DNA from: Larkinella knui
GTDB taxonomy: Bacteria > Bacteroidota > Bacteroidia > Cytophagales > Spirosomataceae
DNA length: 64,000 nucleotides
Assembly (NCBI RefSeq): GCF_003858645.1
Contig: NZ_RQJP01000007.1
Span: forward strand, 372,001 to 436,000
Reading direction: 5' to 3'
Numbering within the stretch: the first letter of the stretch is position 1; every line of letters begins with the position of its first letter. A program made the position numbers and the translations under genes. Shown here one piece after another: positions 34,211 through 42,447 of the stretch. Below the pieces are notes generated by a model that worked only from the letters and a program-made list of their open reading frames with translations, did no database searches and had not been told where the DNA came from.

Positions 34211-35053
34211 ATGGCTAGAAATGATCAGCCAATGCTATTTTATGAACTTTTCTTCAATGACCAAAATCCAATGGACGAACACGAATCACCTGAACTAACG
34301 GAGGAGGAAAAGCAGTTGTTTGCCGACCTGATGCCAGACGATCTGGCTGAAATTATGAATACGGGTGTCAATCGTCGCCACTTCCTTAAATTGTTGACCC
34401 TGGCGGGCGGAGGCATCCTGGCGGCTCAATCAGCAGTGGCGGAACGGGTACTGACCCGGCCATCTAGAGAAACGCTCCCGGTCGAACTCGCTCCATCCAG
34501 CCTTGAGAATGGCGTTGATATAGGATTGAAAGTCAACGGTAAAGCCCATAAGCTGACCATCGATTCACGCATGACGCTGCTGGATACGTTGCGGGAACGG
34601 CTGAACCTCACCGGCTCCAAAAAAGGCTGTGATCACGGTCAGTGCGGAGCATGTACGGTGATTGTCAACGGAAGTCGGGTGTTATCCTGTCTGACGCTGG
34701 CGGCCAGTTGCGAGGGAAAAACCGTGCAAACGATTGAGGGATTGGCGCAAGGAAACCGGCTTCATCCAATGCAGGAGGCTTTTCTGAAACACGACGGTTT
34801 CCAGTGCGGTTTTTGTACGCCCGGCCAGATTTGCTCGGCGGTGGCCCTGCTCGATGAAGCAAAGAAAGGCCACACCAGCTACGTTACCGGCAACGTGCGT
34901 CAGCCAGGAGGACCGGTCAAACTTTCCAATGAGGAAATTCGGGAGCGCATGTCGGGCAATATTTGCCGATGCGGAGCCTATCCCAATATTGTGGCCGCCA
35001 TTCAGGAAGTGCACAGCGGAAAGCCCGTTGAGCAGGTTTTCCGCTCGGCCTAA
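34211..35053 (+). CDS. paoA: molybdenum hydroxylase [2Fe-2S] subunit, PaoA-like
   Basis: A 280-residue iron-sulfur subunit of an aldehyde oxidoreductase of the xanthine oxidase family. After an acidic N-terminal extension of ~48 residues comes a twin-arginine signal (NRRHFLKLLTLAGGGILAAQ), so the complex should be exported folded by Tat. The plant-type [2Fe-2S] ligands lie in KKGCDHGQCGACTVIVNG plus a later Cys, and the second cluster in QCGFCTPGQI and NICRCGAYPNI. The ATG at 34211 is preferred over a TTG at 34205; later ATGs at 34271 and 34355 would shorten the extension. It is the first gene of a three-gene operon. Confidence 0.9.
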   Translation: MARNDQPMLFYELFFNDQNPMDEHESPELTEEEKQLFADLMPDDLAEIMNTGVNRRHFLKLLTLAGGGILAAQSAVAERVLTRPSRETLPVELAPSSLENGVDIGLKVNGKAHKLTIDSRMTLLDTLRERLNLTGSKKGCDHGQCGACTVIVNGSRVLSCLTLAASCEGKTVQTIEGLAQGNRLHPMQEAFLKHDGFQCGFCTPGQICSAVALLDEAKKGHTSYVTGNVRQPGGPVKLSNEEIRERMSGNICRCGAYPNIVAAIQEVHSGKPVEQVFRSA

Positions 35054-35072
35054 CCCTTATCAACCGCATCCA

Positions 35073-36080
35073 ATGAGAGCTTTTACCTATACCCGAGCCA
35101 AAGATGCTACGTCCGCGATCAAGCTGCTGGCCGAGAACCCTAATGCCAAATTCCTGGCGGGAGGTACCAACCTGCTGGACTTGATGAAGGAGGATGTTGA
35201 ACGCCCCAACGCGCTAATCGACATTTCGGAATTGGATCTGAGCGAGATCAAACCCATCATCAACGGAGCGAATCAGGGCGGTATTTCGCTAGGTGGACTT
35301 GGTAAAAACACCGACTCGGCCAATCATCTCTTGGTGCGTCAGCACTATCCGTTGCTATCGCAGGCGATTCTGGCAGGTGCATCGGGCCAGATTCGGAATA
35401 TGGCGACCAACGGCGGTAATCTGTTGCAACGGACTCGTTGCCCGTATTTTTACGAAGTGGCCATGCCTTGCAACAAACGCGAACCGGGAACGGGTTGTGG
35501 AGCCCGTGAAGGCATCAACCGGATGCACGCAATCTTTGGCTGGTCGGAACACTGCGTAGCAGTATATCCATCCGACATGGCCGTTGCGCTAACGGCACTC
35601 GATGCCACGGTCATCGTCCGAAGCGCCAACGGGCAGCAACGCAGCATCCCGATTGCTGATTTTTACCGACTGCCGGGCAATGAACCCGAAAAAGACACAA
35701 ACCTGATGCACGGTGAGCTGATTACCGCCATCGAACTGCCGAAGAACCGGTTTGCGGAACAGTCGTATTACCTGAAAGTCCGCGACCGGGCTTCGTATGC
35801 CTTTGCGCTGGTTTCGGTCGCTGCGGCTTTGGAAATCGAAGGGAATACGATTAAACAGGCGCGTATTGCCATGGGCGGAGTGGCTCACAAGCCCTGGCGG
35901 GCATTGAAAGCCGAACAAATACTGGTGGGTAAAGAGGCCACAGAGGCTACTTTTAAACGGGCAGCCAACGCCGAAATGGCGGACGCCAAACCGTTGACAC
36001 ACAATGCATTCAAAGTAGAATTGGGAAATCGAAGCATCGTTCTGGCCTTGCAGATGGCCGTTAATGGCGGTAAGGCCTAG
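35073..36080 (+). CDS. paoB: molybdenum hydroxylase FAD-binding subunit, PaoB-like
   Basis: A 335-residue FAD subunit. The flavin-binding loop is KFLAGGTNLLDLMKED near residue 30, and ATNGGNLLQRTRCPYF is the second FAD contact. The insertion RCPYF, MPCNKREPGTGCGA and HCVAVYPSD contains four cysteines and matches the extra [4Fe-4S] cluster known in E. coli PaoB, absent from eukaryotic xanthine dehydrogenase. The start at 35073 gives the normal family N-terminus MRAFTYTRA; the frame is open further upstream but only as overlap with paoA. It begins 19 bp after paoA. Confidence 0.93.
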   Translation: MRAFTYTRAKDATSAIKLLAENPNAKFLAGGTNLLDLMKEDVERPNALIDISELDLSEIKPIINGANQGGISLGGLGKNTDSANHLLVRQHYPLLSQAILAGASGQIRNMATNGGNLLQRTRCPYFYEVAMPCNKREPGTGCGAREGINRMHAIFGWSEHCVAVYPSDMAVALTALDATVIVRSANGQQRSIPIADFYRLPGNEPEKDTNLMHGELITAIELPKNRFAEQSYYLKVRDRASYAFALVSVAAALEIEGNTIKQARIAMGGVAHKPWRALKAEQILVGKEATEATFKRAANAEMADAKPLTHNAFKVELGNRSIVLALQMAVNGGKA

Positions 36081-36098
36081 GCGTAACGCGCTAAATTC

Positions 36099-38225
36099 AT
36101 GAAGGATATACCTAAAGTTACTGGTACCCCCATCAACCGCATTGACGGCATCGCCAAAGTGACCGGTAAAGCGCCTTATTCGATGGATCATCCGGTGAAG
36201 AATCCGGCGTATGCAATTTTGATCAAAAGTACGATTGCTTCCGGTAAAATTCAGGAAATCGACGCGACTGCCGCCGAGAAAGCACCGGGCGTGATCGCTA
36301 TCATCACTCATCAAAATGCTCCGAAACTAAACGTCAAAGGGGGCCTGCGCGGGGGAGCTTTGCTGCAAAGTCCGGAAATTGAGTTCTTCGGACAGCACAT
36401 TGGCATTGTCGTGGCCGAAACCTTTGAACAGGCTCGGTATGCATCGCGGCTCATCACGGTTACCTACGATAAAAAGGAACCGAAAGTTGATTTCGATAAT
36501 TTGGCCGACCAAGCCCGTCTACCCAAGGATAAAGAGAAAGCCGACGCCCGACGGGGCGACGTACAAAAGGCGCTCAGCCAGGCAACTTACAAAGTGGAGG
36601 AAGTGTACGAAACGCCCATCGAACACCATCATCCCATGGAACCTCATGCCACGATCGCCGAATGGAATGGCGACCATGTTACCCTGTACAACAGTGCGCA
36701 GATTGTGAACGGGGCGCAAACGGCCACGGCGGCTACCCTGAACCTGAAGCCGGAGCAGGTGCGGATCGTCTCCCCTTACATTGGGGGTGGCTTTGGGTCC
36801 AAAGGTGGACAATGGGCCAATCTGGCGCTGGCAGCAGTAGCAGCCAAATACGTCAACCGGCCGGTGAAACTGGCCCTGACGCGTCAGCAGATGGTCAACT
36901 CCGTCGGGCTGCGGCAGCACAATCGTCAGAAGATCAGTCTGGCCGCGACAGCCGATGGCAAGTTAACCGCGCTGGTGCACGAAACGACAACCCACTGCGC
37001 CATCAATGACGAGTTTATCGAGCCCTGTGGCGACTGCTCGAAAGTCATGTACGACACGCCTAATTCGCTCATTACCTACCGGGTGGTGCCCATGAACCTG
37101 ATTCTCCCAACCTACACGCGGGGGCCTGGCAAATCGACGGGTAGTTTTGCTCTTGAATCAGCGATGGACGAGCTGGCGTATAAACTCAAAATGGACCCGA
37201 TTGCGTTTCGGATCAAAAACGAACCCGATCGGGATCCGTCCAATGGCAAACCCTGGTCGTCACGCGCCATGGTGCAGTGCCTGCAGGAAGGCGCCAAAGC
37301 GTTTGGTTGGGAAAACCGCAAGTTCGAACCCCGCCAAAACCAGCAGGGCAATTACTGGGTTGGGTACGGCGTCGCAGCCGGAACGTACCCCGCCCACCAG
37401 CGTCCTACCTCGGCTTTGGTAAAACTGAAGCGCACGGGAGACCATGTAGCGGCCACCGTTGAACTGGCCGCTGCCGACCTGGGTACCGGCACGTACACCA
37501 TCCTGACGCAAACGGCCGCCGATGCGCTGGGCTTGCCGATTCAAAACGTGAACGTAATCATCGGCGACTCCGACCTGCCACCGGCTGCCGGAGCGGTGGG
37601 TTCGGTGGGTGCGGCCAGTTACGCTAATGCCGTGAACGATGCGTGTGTAAAATTGACGCAGGAACTGGTGACTAAATCCGGCAAGCAGTTCTTTGTCCGC
37701 CCCACGGCCGCCCAGTTGATGCGCTCTGAAAAAATAACCGACTTCCAGACACGCGTTGACAGCAAACCACCGGAACGTGCCGAAGACTATTCTTCCCATA
37801 GTTTCAATGCCAATTTTGCGGAAGTAGCCGTCAACAAATCAACGGGGATGATTCGGGTAAACCGGTTTCTGGCTGTGACGGGCGCGGGAACGATTCTAAA
37901 TCCCAAAACCGCCCGCTCGCAGATTATCGGCGGTAACGTCTGGGGCATAGGCATGGCGCTGACGGAGGAATCGGTGGTTGACCCGCGCTGGGGTAATTTC
38001 GTCACCCGCTCCCTGGCCGACTACCACGTTCCGACTAATTTAGATATCGGCCAGCTGGACGCCATTTTTATTAATGAGAAGGATGAACATGTCAACACGC
38101 TGGGGGTTAAAGGCATCGGTGAAGTGGGCATTGTAGCGGTTGCCGCTGCCGTGGCCAATGCGGTTTTCAACGCTACCGGCAAACGGGTTCGTGAATTGCC
38201 CATCACTCCGGATAAGGTGTTGTAG
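36099..38225 (+). CDS. paoC: molybdenum hydroxylase molybdopterin-binding subunit, PaoC-like
   Basis: A 708-residue catalytic subunit. It has the Ald_Xan_dh_C N-terminal domain (RIDGIAKVTGKAPYSMDHPV) and the molybdenum cofactor-binding part with IGGGFGSKGGQ, the later AAGAVGSVGAAS and the C-terminal GVKGIGEVG, in which the Glu is the conserved catalytic base. With PaoA and PaoB it forms a heterotrimer that oxidises aromatic or aliphatic aldehydes to acids. No PaoD/XdhC-type insertion chaperone gene lies within the window; it may be elsewhere. It follows paoB by 18 bp. Confidence 0.93.
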   Translation: MKDIPKVTGTPINRIDGIAKVTGKAPYSMDHPVKNPAYAILIKSTIASGKIQEIDATAAEKAPGVIAIITHQNAPKLNVKGGLRGGALLQSPEIEFFGQHIGIVVAETFEQARYASRLITVTYDKKEPKVDFDNLADQARLPKDKEKADARRGDVQKALSQATYKVEEVYETPIEHHHPMEPHATIAEWNGDHVTLYNSAQIVNGAQTATAATLNLKPEQVRIVSPYIGGGFGSKGGQWANLALAAVAAKYVNRPVKLALTRQQMVNSVGLRQHNRQKISLAATADGKLTALVHETTTHCAINDEFIEPCGDCSKVMYDTPNSLITYRVVPMNLILPTYTRGPGKSTGSFALESAMDELAYKLKMDPIAFRIKNEPDRDPSNGKPWSSRAMVQCLQEGAKAFGWENRKFEPRQNQQGNYWVGYGVAAGTYPAHQRPTSALVKLKRTGDHVAATVELAAADLGTGTYTILTQTAADALGLPIQNVNVIIGDSDLPPAAGAVGSVGAASYANAVNDACVKLTQELVTKSGKQFFVRPTAAQLMRSEKITDFQTRVDSKPPERAEDYSSHSFNANFAEVAVNKSTGMIRVNRFLAVTGAGTILNPKTARSQIIGGNVWGIGMALTEESVVDPRWGNFVTRSLADYHVPTNLDIGQLDAIFINEKDEHVNTLGVKGIGEVGIVAVAAAVANAVFNATGKRVRELPITPDKVL

Positions 38226-38396
38226 CGTTCTATTTTTCTCCGTGCCTTTTGTTGCTCTTTACTGAACCTTCTAACTGGCCACTGACGGTGTCAATCACAA
38301 CTTTTTCGACCATTCTGGCCCTTCAAAAACCTAAATACTCATTCAACTCTCACAAAGAGGGTAATTGGAAAGGGGATAAAGAAAATAACCTTTGAT

Positions 38397-38432
38397 CAGA
38401 AATTGATACCTTTTTGAACCGATCATCTCTCT
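38397..38432 (+). repeat. dispersed motif copy E (GATACCTTTTTGAACC)
   Basis: Reads AATTGATACCTTTTTGAACC then GATCATCTCT. The first 20 bases equal those at 59347-59366. It lies in the 430-bp gap between the pao operon and the esterase gene, which otherwise holds only the terminator. Confidence 0.5.
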
Positions 38433-38602
38433 ACGCGACTCAGAGGCTCATCTTGAGGTCAGAATATTGGTTCAGAAATGCAGTAATTGCGCAGGAATAA
38501 ATACCCCTTATAAAACTGTTTCAAGGTAATACACCCGAAACAATCCGATTTAATCCGCAGTTGCCCACTTTCTGTCTTTGGAGAGCCAACGGTAATAAAT
38601 GT

Positions 38603-38652
38603 AAGCCGGAGCCGTCAGGAGCATTCGTAAGTTTATGCCTGGGCTCCGGCTT
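38603..38652 (-). terminator. putative terminator of the SusC/SusD/esterase operon
   Basis: AAGCCGGAGCC (38603-38613) pairs perfectly with GGCTCCGGCTT (38642-38652) around a 28-nt loop, immediately after the esterase stop. The downstream U-tract on the minus strand is weak (TTACATTTATT). Confidence 0.6.
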
Positions 38653-38657
38653 TAAAG

Positions 38658-40808
38658 TTAACGTAACCATCCTATGATTTCAGCCACATACCGATCCGGC
38701 TTCACATCATAACGGATATTCAGAGATGATTTACAATTTCGAAAAATTCTTTTTGTTTCTTCAGAACTTACTCCCTTTTCACTGGCATCTAGTGGGTTTA
38801 TAATCAATAATTTGTCTGTCGGCAAGGTGGCCACCAGATCCGGCAAATCGTAAGCCGACAAGGCTCCGGCTACCGCAGAAAGCACAAACTTGGTTTTATA
38901 ATGTTTTTCTTCAATTAAAGATTGATACGAAACCAAAGGGTTAAGAAGAACGATTTGGTCGAACATGTTATTAAGTACGCTAGCATGGAGCAAATCGGCA
39001 TTTAACGTTCCGAACGCCGATGCCGCCAGGGGCCGATTTAAGCCAATGCTTTTTTTGATGACATCGGCCAGAATTTCAATTTCTTCGGCCCGAACCGCTA
39101 CTAGGCTTTTATGCGTCAATACCCCCGTAAACCATAAGTTTAGCGGTATGTCTTCGATAACAGAATCGCCCCCTTTCATAAATCCGGTGCCCAGTTCTCC
39201 AACGCCACTCAGATCAGGCAAAATTATCTGGTAACCCGCTTGAGCCAATTGATCGGCCCATTCACCCACCTTCGCTGCCGTCGCCTTCCCTCTTTCGTCC
39301 AGGAGCAGCAAGGTTTTTGTGCTCTTGATTTGGGGCTTTAACCACAGAACGGGAAGATAATAATTGCCTGAACCTTTGATCAGGTACTTTTCGATGGCAT
39401 ACTGCGGCCGGTGCAGGCGGCCACAAAAAATAAGATCGGTGCCCAAAGGCGGTTTTTCGTAGCCGGTCAGCGCAATAATTTTTTCCCGCAGGTTCTTCCC
39501 GGATACGGCAGGCCGTTTTTCTCTTTCATTCAGCCGCGTTTGGGTGTATTTCTGGTTTAATGAAAACAAGGTTTCGCCTTGCAGGGAATTTCGCACCAAC
39601 CCACCTGATGTAACGAATAGTTCTTTTTCCTTAAAAAATTCAACTTCCAGATCGGCCGGGCTACCAGGATTCTTTAAATACTTCTGAAAGAAGGCATAGG
39701 AAGCTTCCCGGTTTTTAACCGTTGACAAATGGCCGGCGTCATCTTCTACCATCGTCAACGCATCGACCCTACCGTGAGCCTGATAAGCTTTGCGGGTCTC
39801 CTGGTAGGCATTCCGGGCCCCCTGAATACTGAAAATATCCATTGTGGTAGCCACAATTAAAGTGGGTTTTGGTGCTCGCACTTCCAGGTAATCCGGTATA
39901 TCAATCCCGTTTTCCAGGCCATAGAGCAGGTTTTGCTCCGCATCCTGCGGGCCTTTGGAACGCAATAACTTATCAAACGTGGTGATGTAACATTCCGGAG
40001 CAGCGGCAACAATACGATCGTCCAGCGCGGCAATGTAGGCACTTTGCGTACCCCCGCCCGAACGTCCCGCAATGCCAATCCGGGCCGGGTCTACTTCGGA
40101 GCGGGTCAGCAGGTAATCCACAGACCGGATGCCGTCCCAGATAAAATAATTGGCCGGCGACAAACCCGCTATGAACGATTGGGCACCGGGATACGAATGC
40201 TCGTTAACCGCCGATTTCTTCACAACTTCGTCGTCATACTGCAGCCGCTCGCCTTGTCCGATCGGGTCAAAGGCCAGTACAATAAACCCTTTCTTTACAT
40301 AGTTCAGCATGATACGCTGGTAACTCTCCTGACGAAAACCGTTGTAGCTGTGCCCGCTGCAATAAACAATGGCCGGCAGCTTCCCTGACCGGTTTTTCGG
40401 AACGAAGAGAGCCGCCGTCACATAATAGTGGGGCCGCGACTCAAAATACAGTTTTTCAACCGTGAAGTCTTCCCGCTGAATCGTCCCGGTGATGACCGGA
40501 TTCAGGGGCGTTTTCGCCGGAAAGGGGCCAACCATTTTTTGAAGTTTTGCACGGACCGCTGCCTGTCTTTTTTCCCAGTCGGCTTTCGTTTTCAGCTTCG
40601 TAATTGCCTGCTTTCGTGTCTGCAATTGTCTGAAAGCCCGCTGGCAAAGGTGTCGGTAGAGGGATGTCGAAGGGGAGCCTTCCTCATAACTCCAATAGGG
40701 AAAAACCGACAAGTCTTCCTGTGCCGCTGCATCATTGGGAAAGTAAATTGAGCAGACCAGCGCACAAGCCAACAAGAAGGCTTGTTTATAATTTCGGGAT
40801 ATATTCAT
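38658..40808 (-). CDS. exported double-domain alpha/beta hydrolase (acetylxylan esterase-like)
   Basis: A 716-residue protein with signal peptide (AFLLACALVCSIYFPNDAAA). The N-terminal hydrolase (~90-370) has FVPKNRSGKLPAIVYCSGHS, the nucleophile Ser in IGIAGRSGGGTQSAYIAALD and a His in VEDDAGHLSTV. The C-terminal domain (~440-716) repeats the fold but the nucleophile site reads AASAFGTLNAD, so it is probably inactive. This arrangement occurs in Bacteroidota polysaccharide loci with acetyl- or glucuronoyl-esterase roles. The start is the ATG at 40808; an apparent TTG two codons upstream is ignored. It is last in the SusCD operon, 11 bp after susD. Confidence 0.85.
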   Translation of the reverse strand: MNISRNYKQAFLLACALVCSIYFPNDAAAQEDLSVFPYWSYEEGSPSTSLYRHLCQRAFRQLQTRKQAITKLKTKADWEKRQAAVRAKLQKMVGPFPAKTPLNPVITGTIQREDFTVEKLYFESRPHYYVTAALFVPKNRSGKLPAIVYCSGHSYNGFRQESYQRIMLNYVKKGFIVLAFDPIGQGERLQYDDEVVKKSAVNEHSYPGAQSFIAGLSPANYFIWDGIRSVDYLLTRSEVDPARIGIAGRSGGGTQSAYIAALDDRIVAAAPECYITTFDKLLRSKGPQDAEQNLLYGLENGIDIPDYLEVRAPKPTLIVATTMDIFSIQGARNAYQETRKAYQAHGRVDALTMVEDDAGHLSTVKNREASYAFFQKYLKNPGSPADLEVEFFKEKELFVTSGGLVRNSLQGETLFSLNQKYTQTRLNEREKRPAVSGKNLREKIIALTGYEKPPLGTDLIFCGRLHRPQYAIEKYLIKGSGNYYLPVLWLKPQIKSTKTLLLLDERGKATAAKVGEWADQLAQAGYQIILPDLSGVGELGTGFMKGGDSVIEDIPLNLWFTGVLTHKSLVAVRAEEIEILADVIKKSIGLNRPLAASAFGTLNADLLHASVLNNMFDQIVLLNPLVSYQSLIEEKHYKTKFVLSAVAGALSAYDLPDLVATLPTDKLLIINPLDASEKGVSSEETKRIFRNCKSSLNIRYDVKPDRYVAEIIGWLR

Positions 40809-40819
40809 AGCCAATGGCC

Positions 40820-42439
40820 TTAGTAGCCAGGATTTTGTTGAAGCTGGGAATTGCGTTCAATTTCGGTTTGTGGGATTGGAATCAGATAGTTCCGTTCCTG
40901 AAAAGCCCTAGGCTGAAACACTTCTACTTTATACGTTTTTTGGCCGGTTGCAGCATTGCGGGTAATTACCATTTTTTTCGCGTCTTCGTTATCCGTTTCC
41001 ATAGCAATCTTCCACCGGCGTACATCAAAAAAGCGGTGTTCCTCAAAAACCAGTTCAATCTGCCGCTCATGCTGGATGCGTTTGAGCAGCGCCGAACCGC
41101 TTTCCGTTAGGGCCGGCATTTTTACGCTTTCACGGCTTCTGATCAGATTGACCAGTTCCCGGGCTTTCGTTTCGTCACCCAGTTGATAAAGTGCTTCGGC
41201 GTAGTTCAACAGAACTTCAGCATACCGGATAAAAATCCAGGGGGTATTTCCCAAATTGGTAACACTGGGACGACGAATGGATTCATCTACGAACTTCCGG
41301 ACGCTATAGCTGGTAAAGGAAGCATTCCAGCCTTCAATTCCTTCGCTCGAATCCAGTCCACCCGGAAGATAGGAACCCAGTTCCCGATCAAGCCATTTAG
41401 CGCCGTCGTACAAAATGCAGTCATAAAACCGGGGATCACGATTCGCATACGGATTTTGCGGGTTGTAAGCGGGGTCTTCGGCGGGTAACTTTCCACTTTT
41501 CGTTTCAAAAGCATCCACCAGGTTGTGCAAAGGATTAACCTGGCCATACCCTCCCGACCCGTTGGGATAAAAGTGTAGATCAATCTGGTGTTCTACCTTC
41601 AGGTTATTTTTAAACTGGCGGGACCAAATTACCTCACTATTAAACGGAGTTATAAACAGCGCTTTATAGTTTGGCTGTAATTGGTAGATGCCCAGATCCA
41701 TGACTTCCTTGGCAGCCTGAGCGGCTTTTTGCCATTTCTCCGCCTTATTTTCGGGGTTGTTCAGGGGACTGGCTGCGTACAAAAGCACACGTGCCTTTAA
41801 AGCCATAGCAGCTCCTTTTGTGACTCGTCCCTGATTGGAACCTGTATAAGAAAGAGGAAGAAGCGATTGCGCCTTGCTCAGTTCACTGACGATAAAGTTC
41901 GAACACTCTTCGTACGAATTTCGGACAACGGCGAAATTATCGCCCAGTTTGAAAACATCCTTAATCAATGGAACACCGCCATAAAGACCGATTAGCCGGA
42001 AATAGGCGTAGGCCCGCAGAAAAGAAACTTCACCAATCATCCGGTTTTTTACTTCCTGCCCAATCGGCGCCTGCTCAATATTTTGAAAGAAGATATTACA
42101 GTTCGTAATTATGTTGTAAAAGCTACTCCAATGGTCTAATGCCACGTTATTAACCGGCGTAATTTCGCCCCGATTGACGAGGTGGAACGTTTCCCGGGCC
42201 CGGCGGTACGCTTCGTCGCTCAGGGGCATCATGTAGTAATCAACCAGAAAACCATGCCGCACGTTATAGCACGTATTGACAAAAGCTTCGATGAGCTTTT
42301 CATCTTTCCAGACATCGGCTTCCGATATTTTATCCAAAGGCTGGCGTTCCAGAAAACCGTCATCACAAGCACTTTGGGTCAACAGAAGCAGAAAAATAAC
42401 CGACCGGAATAGTCGTGTAGTAGTCAGTGAAATTTTCAT
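40820..42439 (-). CDS. SusD/RagB-family nutrient-binding outer membrane lipoprotein
   Basis: A 539-residue lipoprotein with signal and lipobox QSAC (Cys25). The family pattern is clear: FLERQPLDKISEADVWKDEK, FFQNIEQAPI, FLRAYAYFRLIGLYGGVPLI and C-terminal WIFIRYAEVLLNYAEALYQL, with IQHERQIELVFEEHRFFDVR and RNYLIPIPQTEIERN. SusD caps the SusC transporter and binds the glycan. It lies 8 bp after the SusC gene and 11 bp before the esterase. The locus could be impaired because its SusC partner lacks a signal sequence (see that entry). Confidence 0.95.
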   Translation of the reverse strand: MKISLTTTRLFRSVIFLLLLTQSACDDGFLERQPLDKISEADVWKDEKLIEAFVNTCYNVRHGFLVDYYMMPLSDEAYRRARETFHLVNRGEITPVNNVALDHWSSFYNIITNCNIFFQNIEQAPIGQEVKNRMIGEVSFLRAYAYFRLIGLYGGVPLIKDVFKLGDNFAVVRNSYEECSNFIVSELSKAQSLLPLSYTGSNQGRVTKGAAMALKARVLLYAASPLNNPENKAEKWQKAAQAAKEVMDLGIYQLQPNYKALFITPFNSEVIWSRQFKNNLKVEHQIDLHFYPNGSGGYGQVNPLHNLVDAFETKSGKLPAEDPAYNPQNPYANRDPRFYDCILYDGAKWLDRELGSYLPGGLDSSEGIEGWNASFTSYSVRKFVDESIRRPSVTNLGNTPWIFIRYAEVLLNYAEALYQLGDETKARELVNLIRSRESVKMPALTESGSALLKRIQHERQIELVFEEHRFFDVRRWKIAMETDNEDAKKMVITRNAATGQKTYKVEVFQPRAFQERNYLIPIPQTEIERNSQLQQNPGY

Positions 42440-42447
42440 GGTCAGGT

